Shown piece after piece: positions 1 through 10,227 of a DNA stretch of 64,000 nucleotides. The stretch lies in assembly GCF_008692845.1 (NCBI RefSeq), contig NZ_VXJW01000009.1, positions 62,001 to 126,000 of the forward strand. Direction: 5' to 3'. A program made the translations under genes and the position numbers. This DNA comes from Salmonella enterica subsp. arizonae (lineage in GTDB: Bacteria; Pseudomonadota; Gammaproteobacteria; Enterobacterales; Enterobacteriaceae). Each line of letters begins with the position of its first letter. Within the stretch, counting starts at the first letter, position 1. The notes beneath the pieces were generated by a model. The model searched no databases. It was not told where the DNA came from and saw only the letters and a list, made by a program, of their open reading frames with translations.

Positions 1-64
1 GGAAGATGCGAACTTCTCTAACAACGCAATGGCTGAAGCATTCAAAGCAGCTAAGGGCGAGTAA
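1..64 (+). CDS. rpsA: 30S ribosomal protein S1, 3' end only
   Basis: Only the last 20 codons and the TAA stop (62-64) are inside the window. They read ...NNAMAEAFKAAKGE, the C-terminus of enterobacterial ribosomal protein S1, the RNA-binding protein that helps the 30S subunit load structured mRNAs. The identification is supported by the next gene being ihfB, which follows rpsA in E. coli and Salmonella. The rest of the gene lies upstream of the window. Confidence 0.9.
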   Translation, partial: EDANFSNNAMAEAFKAAKGE

Positions 65-147
65 TTCTCTGAAACTTCGGACATTTTAGTCCGAAGTGTA
101 ACGAGTTTACTTGACAGATGGCAGGATTCGTCCTGTAATCAAGCACT

Positions 148-169
148 AAGGGCGGCTACGGCCGCCCTT
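148..169 (+). terminator. GC-rich hairpin between rpsA and ihfB
   Basis: A perfect 9-bp stem AAGGGCGGC/GCCGCCCTT closes a TACG tetraloop just before ihfB. No U-run follows, so it is more likely an attenuating or 3'-end-stabilising hairpin than a full terminator. This would allow some ihfB transcription to come from the rpsA promoters. Confidence 0.55.
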
Positions 170-219
170 AATCAATCTCACGGCTGCAGCCAATTTGCCT
201 TTAAGAAACCGGAGGAATC

Positions 220-504
220 ATGACCAAGTCAGAATTGATTGAAAGACTTGCAAGCCAGCAATCTCACATTCCCGCTAAGGCGGTTGAAGACGCAGTAAAA
301 GAGATGCTGGAGCATATGGCCTCGACTCTTGCGCAGGGCGAGCGTATTGAAATCCGCGGTTTCGGCAGTTTTTCTTTGCACTACCGCGCACCTCGTACCG
401 GACGTAACCCCAAGACTGGCGATAAAGTGGAACTGGAAGGAAAATACGTTCCTCACTTTAAACCAGGTAAAGAACTGCGCGATCGCGCCAATATTTATGG
501 TTAA
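220..504 (+). CDS. ihfB: Integration host factor subunit beta
   Basis: This 94-residue protein is the beta subunit of IHF, the nucleoid protein that bends DNA sharply by inserting beta-arms into the minor groove. It works as a heterodimer with IhfA in recombination, replication and promoter architecture. The sequence shows the HU/IHF fold: an N-terminal helical dimerisation part ([11 protein letters not shown]) and the DNA-binding arm around residues 55-75 containing GRNPKTG. Length equals the family norm. The start is set by a GGAGG Shine-Dalgarno at about 210. It follows rpsA and ends at a strong intrinsic terminator, the same arrangement as in E. coli. Confidence 0.97.
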   Translation: MTKSELIERLASQQSHIPAKAVEDAVKEMLEHMASTLAQGERIEIRGFGSFSLHYRAPRTGRNPKTGDKVELEGKYVPHFKPGKELRDRANIYG

Positions 505-528
505 GTTTTAACGCAAAACGTGAACCCG

Positions 529-556
529 AAAAAAGCACCTTCAAGGTGCTTTTTTC
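529..556 (+). terminator. Intrinsic terminator of ihfB
   Basis: An AAGCACCTT/AAGGTGCTT stem is preceded by a run of A and followed by a run of T. This is a textbook rho-independent terminator 25 bp after the ihfB stop. The A-run on the other side could let it work in both directions, but no opposing gene needs it. Confidence 0.9.
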
Positions 557-732
557 ATTTATAGTCCATCAGGACAGACGCCATTCAGCCGCAAACTGGA
601 AAGCGTTTCGTATTTTTTGTTGCACCTTACATTTGCTGGGAAAAAACTCTGGAATCCGTGCCGTAGGGGGCAAAATACCCACCAGACAATGACGTCCGGA
701 ATCTGCACACTTTCCTTCACAGGGAGGTGTTT

Positions 733-2997
733 ATGAAGATAACGACGGTCAGCATATGCGTAGTATGGGGCATACTTCCACTTACGATATTGCCAGCATT
801 ACCCGACATGCGGATTCTCGCGGCGCTATTTTGCCTGGTATGCTTACTTTGCCTCATACCTCATCACTATGCGCGCTATGCGGCATTATCCCTGCTCTTT
901 TTTCTGTGGGGGACACTTGCCGCCAGGCAGGCCATCTGGGCGGGTAACGTGCTACCTGCCTCTACGCAGGAAGCGACGGTCGTCATTACCGCCACCGATC
1001 ATATGACGACCCATTATGGGCGAATCACTCAATTGCGCGGAAAGCCGCTCTTTCCTGCTGTAGGGATTGTCCTGTATGGTCAGTATTTACCCACGGAAGT
1101 GTGTGCCGGACAACAGTGGGCGATGAAGCTGAAGGTCAGAGCAGTACACGGCCAGCTTAACGAAGGCGGTTTTGATAGTCAGCGCTACGCGCTGGCGCAG
1201 CACCAACCATTGACCGGGCGTTTCCTGCAGGCTAAAGCGATTAACCCAACGTGTAGCTTGCGTGCGCGCTACCTTGCTTCGCTTCGCGCTACGCTTGCGC
1301 CTTATCCGTGGCAGCAGGTTATCCTGGCGTTGGGGATGGGGGAGCGGGGGGCGATGTCGCAGGATATAAAGGCCGTCATGCGCGAGACGGGGACGGCTCA
1401 TTTGATGGCGATTTCCGGCCTGCATATCGCTTTTGCCGCGTTATTGGCTGCCGGGTTAATTCGCGGCGGGCAATTGTTTTTACCGGTCAGATGGATTCGT
1501 TGGCAGACGCCATTGCTCGGCGGCATTGTTTGCGCGATGTTTTATGCCTGGCTTACCGGTTTACAACCACCCGCACTGCGCACGGTGGCGGCGCTGAGTG
1601 TCTGGGGTGGATTAAAATTAAGCGGACGGCAGTGGAGCGGCTGGCAAGTCTGGTGCTGCTGTCTGGCCGCAATTATCTTCGCCGATCCTGTGGCGGTTAT
1701 ATCACAAAGTCTTTGGCTGTCAGCGTTTGCGGTTGCCGGCCTGTTATTCTGGTATCAGTGGTTTCCTGCGCCAAACGGAAATTTTCCATGGAGCATTCGC
1801 TGGTTGCTTAACCTGCTTCACCTACAGGCAGGCATTACACTTTTGCTTTTGCCTCTACAGGTGGCGCTTTTTCATGGCATAAGCGTCACCGCAATGCTGG
1901 CGAATCTTTTTGCCGTACCCTGGGTCACATTTGTGACGGTTCCGCTCATCCTGGCGGGCATGATTTTACATTTAACCGGGCCGTTTTTTCTTGAAGAGGG
2001 GGTATGGTTCCTGACCGATCGCGCGTTAGCCGCGCTATTTTACCTGTTGAATGCTTTACCGCAGGGCTGGGTGAATATTGATAACCGTTGGCAGTGGCTG
2101 GCGTTTTTGCCCTGGCTAACGCTTATCGCGTGGCGATTAAACGTCTGGCGTACCTGGCCGGCGGTCTGTTTATGCGGGTTATTGTTGATGAGCTGGCCAC
2201 TCTGGCGGCCGATAAGCGCCAGCGGATGGCAGGTGCATATGCTGGATGTCGGTCAGGGGCTGGCGATAGCGATCGTCAGGGGCGATAAAGTAATACTCTA
2301 CGATACCGGTCGGGCATGGCCGGAGGGCGACAGCGGGCAACAGGTTATTATTCCCTGGTTGCGCTGGCATAATCTGACGCCGGAGGGGGTTATTTTGAGT
2401 CATGAGCATCTGGATCATCGGGGCGGGCTGCGTTCGCTACAGCGGGTCTGGCCGTCAATATGGATTCGCAGCCCGTTAGGCTGGCAGGGACATTTGCCCT
2501 GTTTTCGCGGCGAGCAGTGGCAATGGCAGGGGCTAACGTTTCAGGCGCACTGGCCGTTACGCGAAAGTGCCGATCGAGGAAATAACCGCTCCTGTGTGGT
2601 CAAAGTGGATGACGGCGTACATAGCATCCTGCTCACGGGCGATATTGAAGCGGGCGCTGAACAAAAAATGCTAAGTCGTTACTGGCGACATCTTGCGGCG
2701 ACGTTTATCCAGGTGCCGCATCATGGCAGTAATACGTCGTCGTCGCTACCGCTTATTCAGCGGGTACATGGTGAAGCGGCGCTGGCATCCGCATCGCGCT
2801 ATAACGCATGGCGGCTGCCGTCCCGCAAGGTAAAACAGCGCTACCGACAACAGGAGTATCAGTGGTTTGATACACCCCACCAGGGACAAATTTCGCTGGT
2901 GTTTTCTCCGCAGGGCTGGCGCATACAAGGCTTACGGGATCAAATTTTACCTCGTTGGTATCATCAGTGGTTTGGCGTGTCCGAGGATAACGGGTAG
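733..2997 (+). CDS. ycaI: ComEC/Rec2-family DNA-uptake channel homologue YcaI
   Basis: A 754-residue polytopic inner-membrane protein of the ComEC/Rec2 family, the predicted channel for single-stranded DNA entry in competent bacteria. It has an N-terminal membrane block, a competence domain (HLMAISGLHIAF near residue 220) with many hydrophobic helices, and a C-terminal metallo-beta-lactamase-like domain with SHEHLDHRGG near residue 555. I chose ATG 733 because AGGGAGG at 721-727 lies at proper spacing for it; a GTG at 727 overlaps that ribosome site. The neighbour msbA starts 36 bp downstream. Natural transformation is not usual in Salmonella, so its role there is uncertain, but the frame is intact. 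Confidence 0.93.
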   Translation: MKITTVSICVVWGILPLTILPALPDMRILAALFCLVCLLCLIPHHYARYAALSLLFFLWGTLAARQAIWAGNVLPASTQEATVVITATDHMTTHYGRITQLRGKPLFPAVGIVLYGQYLPTEVCAGQQWAMKLKVRAVHGQLNEGGFDSQRYALAQHQPLTGRFLQAKAINPTCSLRARYLASLRATLAPYPWQQVILALGMGERGAMSQDIKAVMRETGTAHLMAISGLHIAFAALLAAGLIRGGQLFLPVRWIRWQTPLLGGIVCAMFYAWLTGLQPPALRTVAALSVWGGLKLSGRQWSGWQVWCCCLAAIIFADPVAVISQSLWLSAFAVAGLLFWYQWFPAPNGNFPWSIRWLLNLLHLQAGITLLLLPLQVALFHGISVTAMLANLFAVPWVTFVTVPLILAGMILHLTGPFFLEEGVWFLTDRALAALFYLLNALPQGWVNIDNRWQWLAFLPWLTLIAWRLNVWRTWPAVCLCGLLLMSWPLWRPISASGWQVHMLDVGQGLAIAIVRGDKVILYDTGRAWPEGDSGQQVIIPWLRWHNLTPEGVILSHEHLDHRGGLRSLQRVWPSIWIRSPLGWQGHLPCFRGEQWQWQGLTFQAHWPLRESADRGNNRSCVVKVDDGVHSILLTGDIEAGAEQKMLSRYWRHLAATFIQVPHHGSNTSSSLPLIQRVHGEAALASASRYNAWRLPSRKVKQRYRQQEYQWFDTPHQGQISLVFSPQGWRIQGLRDQILPRWYHQWFGVSEDNG

Positions 2998-3033
2998 AAT
3001 ATGCGGCTATTTCAACAAATGCTGGTTTTTTGA

Positions 3034-4782
3034 ATGCATAACGATAAAGATCTCTCTACGTGGCAGACCTTCCGCCGATTGTGGCCAACCATAGCGCCTT
3101 TTAAAGCAGGTCTGATCGTGGCGGGCATAGCGTTAATTCTCAACGCAGCCAGCGATACCTTCATGTTATCGCTCCTCAAGCCATTGCTGGATGATGGTTT
3201 CGGTAAAACGGATCGCTCAGTGTTGCTGTGGATGCCGCTGGTGGTTATCGGGCTGATGGTTTTACGAGGCATCACCAGCTATGTCTCCAGCTACTGTATT
3301 TCGTGGGTGTCAGGTAAGGTGGTAATGACCATGCGCCGTCGCCTGTTTGGCCATATGATGGGAATGCCCGTCGCCTTCTTTGATAAACAGTCTACCGGTA
3401 CGCTGTTGTCGCGTATTACTTACGATTCAGAACAGGTTGCCTCCTCTTCATCAGGCGCGCTGATTACCGTGGTGCGTGAAGGGGCATCGATCATCGGATT
3501 GTTTATCATGATGTTCTATTATAGCTGGCAACTGTCGATCATTTTGGTGGTTTTAGCGCCGATTGTGTCGATTGCGATTCGCGTTGTCTCAAAGCGGTTC
3601 CGCAGCATCAGTAAAAATATGCAGAACACGATGGGACAGGTGACAACCAGCGCCGAACAAATGTTGAAAGGACATAAAGAGGTACTGATTTTCGGCGGTC
3701 AGGAAGTCGAAACTAAACGCTTTGATAAAGTCAGCAATAAGATGAGACTGCAGGGCATGAAAATGGTCTCTGCTTCGTCGATTTCCGATCCTGTCATTCA
3801 ACTTATTGCCTCGCTGGCGCTGGCGTTTGTCCTCTATGCTGCGAGCTTTCCAAGCGTAATGGATAGCCTGACGGCTGGGACCATCACCGTTGTGTTCTCC
3901 TCCATGATTGCGCTGATGCGTCCTTTAAAATCGCTGACAAACGTTAACGCGCAGTTCCAGCGTGGGATGGCGGCTTGTCAGACGTTGTTTGCGATTCTGG
4001 ACAGCGAACAGGAGAAAGATGAAGGCAAACGTGTCATTGAGCGCGCGACCGGCGATCTCGAATTCCGTGATGTGACTTTCACTTATCCAGGCCGTGAAGT
4101 ACCGGCATTGCGTAACATTAATTTGAAAATCCCTGCCGGGAAAACCGTGGCGCTGGTGGGACGTTCCGGATCGGGTAAATCGACAATCGCCAGCCTGATC
4201 ACGCGTTTCTACGATATTGATGAAGGGCACATCCTGATGGATGGTCACGATTTACGCGAATATACTCTGGCCTCTCTACGTAATCAGGTGGCGTTGGTTT
4301 CGCAAAACGTGCATCTGTTTAACGACACAGTCGCCAATAACATTGCTTATGCCCGGACGGAAGAATACAGCCGCGAGCAGATTGAAGAGGCGGCGCGCAT
4401 GGCCTACGCCATGGACTTTATCAACAAGATGGATAATGGCCTGGATACTATCATCGGCGAAAACGGCGTACTGCTTTCCGGCGGTCAGCGCCAGCGTATC
4501 GCGATTGCCCGCGCCTTACTTCGCGACAGCCCGATTCTGATCCTCGATGAGGCCACCTCCGCGCTGGATACGGAGTCTGAACGTGCGATTCAGGCGGCGC
4601 TGGATGAGCTGCAAAAAAACCGTACCTCTCTGGTGATTGCGCATCGTCTTTCCACTATTGAACAGGCGGATGAGATTGTCGTGGTCGAGGACGGCATTAT
4701 CGTTGAGCGCGGCACTCATAGCGAGCTGCTGGCGCAACACGGCGTTTATGCTCAACTGCATAAGATGCAATTTGGCCAATGA
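3034..4782 (+). CDS. msbA: Lipid A/LPS-core flippase, ABC exporter MsbA
   Basis: A 582-residue half-transporter that homodimerises and flips core-lipid A from the inner to the outer leaflet of the inner membrane using ATP. The N-terminal ~330 residues carry six membrane helices. The nucleotide-binding domain has Walker [10 protein letters not shown] (about 376-384), the signature LSGGQ (about 481-485) and Walker [13 protein letters not shown] (about 501). Length matches E. coli MsbA. Its last codons overlap the lpxK start by 4 nt (ATGA), so the export step is translationally coupled to the lipid A 4'-kinase. Confidence 0.98.
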   Translation: MHNDKDLSTWQTFRRLWPTIAPFKAGLIVAGIALILNAASDTFMLSLLKPLLDDGFGKTDRSVLLWMPLVVIGLMVLRGITSYVSSYCISWVSGKVVMTMRRRLFGHMMGMPVAFFDKQSTGTLLSRITYDSEQVASSSSGALITVVREGASIIGLFIMMFYYSWQLSIILVVLAPIVSIAIRVVSKRFRSISKNMQNTMGQVTTSAEQMLKGHKEVLIFGGQEVETKRFDKVSNKMRLQGMKMVSASSISDPVIQLIASLALAFVLYAASFPSVMDSLTAGTITVVFSSMIALMRPLKSLTNVNAQFQRGMAACQTLFAILDSEQEKDEGKRVIERATGDLEFRDVTFTYPGREVPALRNINLKIPAGKTVALVGRSGSGKSTIASLITRFYDIDEGHILMDGHDLREYTLASLRNQVALVSQNVHLFNDTVANNIAYARTEEYSREQIEEAARMAYAMDFINKMDNGLDTIIGENGVLLSGGQRQRIAIARALLRDSPILILDEATSALDTESERAIQAALDELQKNRTSLVIAHRLSTIEQADEIVVVEDGIIVERGTHSELLAQHGVYAQLHKMQFGQ

Positions 4783-5756
4783 TTGCGCGCATCTGGTCGG
4801 GTGAATCCCCATTGTGGCGGTTACTGTTGCCGTTCTCCTGGTTGTATGGCCTGGTGAGCGGGGCGATTCGTCTGAGTTATAAGCTTGGTCTTAAACGCGC
4901 CTGGCGAGCGCCGGTACCGGTGGTCGTGGTAGGGAATCTCACCGCGGGCGGTAACGGTAAAACACCGGTGGTAATCTGGCTGGTGGAGCAGTTGCAACGG
5001 CGTGGCGTGCGCGTTGGGGTAGTTTCCCGCGGCTACGGTGGGAAAGCAGTTGCTTATCCGTTGCTCCTGACGCCGGAGACGACAACCGCAGAAGCGGGAG
5101 ATGAACCGGTATTGATTTATCAACGGACCGGCGCGCCTGTCGCGGTTGCGCCTGAGCGCGCCGCGGCGGTGAAGGCGATTCTGGCGGCGCATGATGTACA
5201 GATCATTATCACGGACGATGGATTACAACATTACCGACTGGCGCGGGATATCGAAATAGTGGTGATTGACGGCGTGCGCCGCTTTGGCAACGGCTGGTGG
5301 CTCCCTGCCGGTCCTATGCGCGAGCGCGCCAGTCGCCTGAAAACCGTGGATGCCGCCATCGTGAATGGCGGCGTCGCCCGGGCGGGTGAAATACCCATGC
5401 AGCTAGCGCCTGGACTGGCGGTGAACTTACGTACGGGAGCGCGTTGCGATGTGGCGCAACTGAGCAATATTGTGGCGATGGCGGGCATTGGGCATCCGCC
5501 GCGCTTTTTCGCAACGCTGGAATCCTGTGGCGCGCATCCGCAAAAGTGCGTCCCGCTGGCGGATCATCAAACGCTCGCCCCTGCTGACGTTCAGGCGTTG
5601 GTCGGTGAAGGGCAGACCCTGGTAATGACGGAAAAAGACGCGGTGAAATGTCGTGCTTTTGCCGAAGATAACTGGTGGTTCTTACCGGTTGATGCGCGTT
5701 TGTCCGGCGAGAAGCCTGATAAGTTGCTTGAACATATCACCTCGCTGGTTCGCTAG
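4779..5756 (+). CDS. lpxK: Tetraacyldisaccharide 4'-kinase (lipid A biosynthesis)
   Basis: This 325-residue membrane-associated kinase phosphorylates the 4' position of the tetraacyldisaccharide 1-phosphate precursor to give lipid IVA. An N-terminal hydrophobic helix (residues about 8-30) anchors it to the inner membrane. The P-loop TAGGNGKT is near residues 55-62, and [11 protein letters not shown] (about 146) is another conserved block. The ATG overlaps the msbA stop, an essential two-gene unit conserved in enterobacteria. Kdo synthesis (kdsB) for the next modification lies about 0.9 kb downstream. Confidence 0.97.
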   Translation: MIARIWSGESPLWRLLLPFSWLYGLVSGAIRLSYKLGLKRAWRAPVPVVVVGNLTAGGNGKTPVVIWLVEQLQRRGVRVGVVSRGYGGKAVAYPLLLTPETTTAEAGDEPVLIYQRTGAPVAVAPERAAAVKAILAAHDVQIIITDDGLQHYRLARDIEIVVIDGVRRFGNGWWLPAGPMRERASRLKTVDAAIVNGGVARAGEIPMQLAPGLAVNLRTGARCDVAQLSNIVAMAGIGHPPRFFATLESCGAHPQKCVPLADHQTLAPADVQALVGEGQTLVMTEKDAVKCRAFAEDNWWFLPVDARLSGEKPDKLLEHITSLVR

Positions 5757-5799
5757 CGCAACCCAATGCGGCGGCAGTGATGAATTGATGGAGTCATGA

Positions 5800-6451
5800 A
5801 TGTCATTGCCGTACCTCTCTCTTTCCCAGGCCCGTTGTCTCCACCTTGCTGCGCAGGGGCTATTAAAAAAGCCGCGCCGTAACGCGCTGCCTGGCGATGT
5901 TCTTGCCGCCATCTCACGCATGGCGTTGCTGCAAATTGATACCATCAATGTTGTCGCGCGTAGAGCCCCTATCTGGTGCTGTTTAGCCGTCTCGGTTCGT
6001 ACCCACAGGCCTGGCTGGATGAGGCGCTGTTCCGCGGCGAGTTGATGGAATACTGGGCGCATGAAGCCTGTTTCTTACCACGCCGCGACTTTAAACTTAT
6101 CCGCCATCGTATGCTGTCGCCGGAAAAGATGGGCTGGAAATATCGCGCGGCATGGATGCATGAGCACGCGGAAGGAATAGAACAGCTAGTGCGGCATATT
6201 CAGGAGCACGGTCCGGTGCGTTCTGCCGATTTTGAACATGCGCAGAAAGGCGTCAGCGGCTGGTGGGAATGGAAACCACATAAACGCCACCTTGAGGGTT
6301 TATTTACCGCCGGAAAAGTCATGGTTGTTGAGCGGCGTAATTTTCAACGCGTATATGATTTAACGCGCCGTATGATGCCGCACTGGGGCAATGTCCGCCA
6401 GGCCTGTTTAGCGCCATGCGTCGCGGCTGGGAAATAGACCCTGCACCATAA
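5800..6451 (+). pseudogene. ycaQ: Broken DNA glycosylase ycaQ (AlkX, interstrand-crosslink repair)
   Basis: The intact family (AlkZ/AlkX winged-helix DNA glycosylases) has about 410 residues and unhooks DNA interstrand crosslinks. Here the N-terminus reads MSLPYLSLSQARCLHLAAQG, but the frame changes near 5968-5976, where an extra AG dinucleotide seems to lie between the codons for VVAR and SPYLVLF. The second frame continues normally to about 6400 (MMPHWGNVRQ). Then the middle and C-terminal portion is missing, and the sequence jumps to what looks like the gene tail in yet another frame (MRRGWEIDPAP, stop at 6449-6451). Only about half of the gene remains, so two independent lesions make activity very unlikely. 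lpxK and ycaR on either side are intact. Confidence 0.85.
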
Positions 6452-6502
6452 TCGATTATGTTAATATTGAAGGATTCACAATCCGGTCCATCTGGAGGAA
6501 CT

Positions 6503-7428
<926 letters not shown>

Positions 7429-7435
7429 CATGATC

Positions 7436-7468
7436 CTGTTCATGATCGTCTTAGACGATCATGAACAG
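7436..7468. terminator. Perfect 15-bp inverted repeat after kdsB
   Basis: CTGTTCATGATCGTC and its exact reverse complement are separated by only TTA. It lies 8 bp past the kdsB stop. No T-run follows on either strand, so it is either a rho-dependent or 3'-stabilising hairpin, or a protein-binding palindrome. The perfect symmetry is higher than a simple terminator needs. Confidence 0.5.
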
Positions 7469-7638
7469 CGCGGTATGGTAGCGCAAAGATGAATACTCAC
7501 GTCTGCTCACTAGTGGCGACTTTCTCGTACCGTTACGATTTTCCTCATTTTTCTTTTCTTCCCTTGATCTGATACGGGTGACATCTGTCCATACGACGCT
7601 CATTATTAAAGCAGTAGCACTAATGGGGGTAATCTGGA

Positions 7639-8532
7639 ATGGAACAGTTGCGGGCCGAACTCAGCCATTTACTGGGTGAAAAACTTAGTCGTATAGAGTG
7701 CGTGAATGAGAAAGCGGATTCTGCATTGTGGTCATTATATGACAGCCAGGGAAATCCGATGCCGCTAATGGCGCGAAGCTTTACGACTCCCGGCGTTGCG
7801 CAGCAACTGGCATGGAAAACTTCAATGCTGGCGCGTAGCGGTACAGTAAGGATGCCGGTCATCTATGGCGTATTAACGCATGAAGAGCATCCCGGCCCGG
7901 ATGTGCTGTTGCTGGAACGCCTGCGCGGCGTGCCGGTGGAGGCGCCGGCGCGTACCCCGGAACGCTGGGAACAGCTAAAAGATCAGATTGTCGAAGGATT
8001 ACTGGCCTGGCATCGTCTGGATAGCCGCGGTTGCGTTGGCGCTGTAGACCATACTCAGGAGAACATCTGGTCTTCCTGGTATCGTCAGCGAGTAGAGGTG
8101 CTATGGACAACGTTAAACCAGTTCAGCAACACCGGCTTAACGATGCAGGACAAACGTATCTTGTTTCGTACCAGAGAATGCCTTCCTTCGTTATTTGAAG
8201 GATTTAACGACAACTGCGTGCTGGTACACGGCAACTTCTGTCTACGCAGTATGCTTAAAGATGCCCGTAGCGATCAGCTTCTGGCGATGGTCGGCCCTGG
8301 ACTGATGCTGTGGGCGCCAAGGGAATTCGAACTGTTTCGCCTGATGGATAATCCATTGGCGGAGGGATTGCTTTGGCATTATCTGCAACGCGCGCCAGTG
8401 GCGGAGTCCTTCATCTGGCGGCGTTGGCTCTATGTGCTGTGGGACGAGGTTGCGCAATTGGTCAATACCGGACGTTTTAACCGTACCCATTTTGATCTGG
8501 CGGCGAAATCATTACTCCCCTGGCTTGCCTGA
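7639..8532 (+). CDS. ycbJ: YcbJ, phosphotransferase-fold protein of unknown role
   Basis: A 297-residue cytosolic protein matching E. coli YcbJ in length. The sequence looks like the aminoglycoside phosphotransferase/choline kinase fold: a central VHGNFCLRSML (about residues 196-206) resembles the catalytic HGDxxxxN loop, but the catalytic aspartate position carries Asn, so kinase activity is doubtful. It converges on elyC, overlapping it by about 20 bp at the 3' ends. No substrate can be inferred from context. Confidence 0.85.
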   Translation: MEQLRAELSHLLGEKLSRIECVNEKADSALWSLYDSQGNPMPLMARSFTTPGVAQQLAWKTSMLARSGTVRMPVIYGVLTHEEHPGPDVLLLERLRGVPVEAPARTPERWEQLKDQIVEGLLAWHRLDSRGCVGAVDHTQENIWSSWYRQRVEVLWTTLNQFSNTGLTMQDKRILFRTRECLPSLFEGFNDNCVLVHGNFCLRSMLKDARSDQLLAMVGPGLMLWAPREFELFRLMDNPLAEGLLWHYLQRAPVAESFIWRRWLYVLWDEVAQLVNTGRFNRTHFDLAAKSLLPWLA

Positions 8533-9288
8533 CGCGCCTTTCAGCCATTGCCAGATTCGCCCTAATGCTTCATAACTGGCGCGATCGCTATGCATCAGCC
8601 AGACCGGGGAGGGAATCGCCTGTTCCCAGGGATTTAAAGGCGAATCGATCGCCAGTTGATTGGCCGGCGCGGGAAGCGGGTTAAGCCCGGCATGCTGAAA
8701 GAAAATCATCGCACGCGGCAAATGCGAGGCGGACGTCACCAGCAGGAAAGGCGTGTCGCCGATGGCCTGCTTAACGGCGGCGGCTTCTTCTTCCGTATCT
8801 TTTGGCTTATCCAACGTAATAATATCGCTACGCGGTACGCCAAGCGACTGCGCCACCCGCGCGCCGACTTCCGCCGTGCTTACCGTATTGGTTTTTGCTA
8901 CGCCACCGGTAAAAATCAGTTTTGCGCCCGGATTCGCTCGCCACAGCCGAATACCTTCCGCCAGCCGCGGCAGGCTGTTGTTAATTAAATTAGAGCTCGG
9001 CGCCCACTGCGGGTTCCAGGTATAACCGCCGCCGAGAACCACAATATATTCTACCTTTTGCGGACCCTGCCAGGTAGGGTAACTGTTTTCTATCGGGCGT
9101 AGCAGACGGTCGGCGACAGGTTGCAGGCTTAACAGCAAGAGCGCCAGCCAGCCCACGCTGATAAATACTTTTCCGGTCTTCTGAAAGCGGCTAAACCAGA
9201 TCAGCGCCAGGCCAACGCCAATTATCAGCAACAGCAGTGGGAGCGGCAACAGCATACCGCCAATCACTTTCTTTAGCGTAAAAAGCAT
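8512..9288 (-). CDS. elyC: ElyC (YcbC), envelope biogenesis DUF218 protein
   Basis: 258 residues with two N-terminal hydrophobic helices (about 8-32 and 38-55) and a DUF218 domain beginning at VEYIVVLGGGY. The E. coli protein affects peptidoglycan precursor and undecaprenyl-phosphate metabolism, and mutants lyse at low temperature. Family motifs visible are VLGGG, LIFTGG and LLVTSASHLPRA. It is transcribed away from cmoM and converges with ycbJ, sharing about 20 bp at the ends. Confidence 0.92.
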   Translation of the reverse strand: MLFTLKKVIGGMLLPLPLLLLIIGVGLALIWFSRFQKTGKVFISVGWLALLLLSLQPVADRLLRPIENSYPTWQGPQKVEYIVVLGGGYTWNPQWAPSSNLINNSLPRLAEGIRLWRANPGAKLIFTGGVAKTNTVSTAEVGARVAQSLGVPRSDIITLDKPKDTEEEAAAVKQAIGDTPFLLVTSASHLPRAMIFFQHAGLNPLPAPANQLAIDSPLNPWEQAIPSPVWLMHSDRASYEALGRIWQWLKGASGKPGE

Positions 9289-9423
9289 CCTTTTTGGTTC
9301 CTTTTTTAACCATATAGCGGAGGATTAACGGTGATATTACACCAGACAGGTTCATTCTCGCCGTGGCTGTGACAAAATAGCGGTTTTATCAGATAACGCC
9401 TGAGCCAGCCTGTGGAGAGTTCG

Positions 9424-10227
9424 ATGCAGGATCGCAATTTTGATGACATTGCTGAAAAGTTTTCCCGTAACATTTACGGCACGACCAAAGGACAACTGCG
9501 GCAAGCCATTCTGTGGCAAGACCTGGATCGCGTGCTGGAGGAGATTGGCGGGCGAAAACTGCGGGTACTGGATGCCGGCGGCGGCGAAGGGCAAACGGCG
9601 ATTAAGATGGCGGAGCGCGGTCATCAGGTGACATTATGCGATCTGTCTGGCGAAATGATCGCCCGCGCGCAGCAGGCGGCCGAGGCAAAAGGTGTGAGCA
9701 AAGACATGCATTTTATACAATGCCCGGCTCAGAATGTCGCTTCGCATTTGGAAAGCCCGGTTGATCTGATATTGTTTCATGCTGTGCTGGAGTGGGTGGC
9801 CGATCCTGTCGGCGTATTAGAAACGCTCTGGTCAGTATTGCGTCCTGGCGGCGCATTGTCGTTGATGTTCTATAACGCTAATGGTTTGCTGATGCACAAT
9901 ATGGTGGCGGGTAATTTTGACTACGTGCAGGCGGGGATGCCTAAACGCAAGAAGCGTACACTGTCGCCTGACTATCCGCGCGATCCCGCTCAGGTGTACC
10001 AGTGGCTGGAGGCGATTGGTTGGCAGATTACCGGTAAAACCGGCGTCCGTGTGTTTCATGATTATCTGCGTGAAAAGCGCCAACAGCGTGACTGTTATGA
10101 GACATTGGTCGAACTGGAAACGCGTTATTGCCGCCAGGAGCCGTATATTAGCCTTGGGCGTTATATTCATGTCACCGCGATTAAAAGCCCGGCTCTAGCC
10201 GCAGATGCAAGGATAACCTATGAGTGA
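9424..10227 (+). CDS. cmoM: tRNA 5-carboxymethoxyuridine methyltransferase CmoM (SmtA)
   Basis: A 267-residue class I SAM-dependent methyltransferase starting [13 protein letters not shown]. It methylates cmo5U34 to mcmo5U in wobble positions of several tRNAs. The SAM motif [13 protein letters not shown] is near residues 45-57. I prefer ATG 9424, with GGAG about 9 bp upstream, over an in-frame ATG 12 bp earlier. The stop overlaps the start of mukF, so it is the first gene of the cmoM-mukFEB unit, as in E. coli. Confidence 0.95.
   Translation: MQDRNFDDIAEKFSRNIYGTTKGQLRQAILWQDLDRVLEEIGGRKLRVLDAGGGEGQTAIKMAERGHQVTLCDLSGEMIARAQQAAEAKGVSKDMHFIQCPAQNVASHLESPVDLILFHAVLEWVADPVGVLETLWSVLRPGGALSLMFYNANGLLMHNMVAGNFDYVQAGMPKRKKRTLSPDYPRDPAQVYQWLEAIGWQITGKTGVRVFHDYLREKRQQRDCYETLVELETRYCRQEPYISLGRYIHVTAIKSPALAADARITYE

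Noticed and set aside
1308..1811. Long plus-strand frame inside ycaI
   Set aside because: It is an alternative-frame shadow of ycaI with low-complexity translation and no start signals. Many similar antisense frames in mukB, msbA and ompA were dismissed for the same reason.
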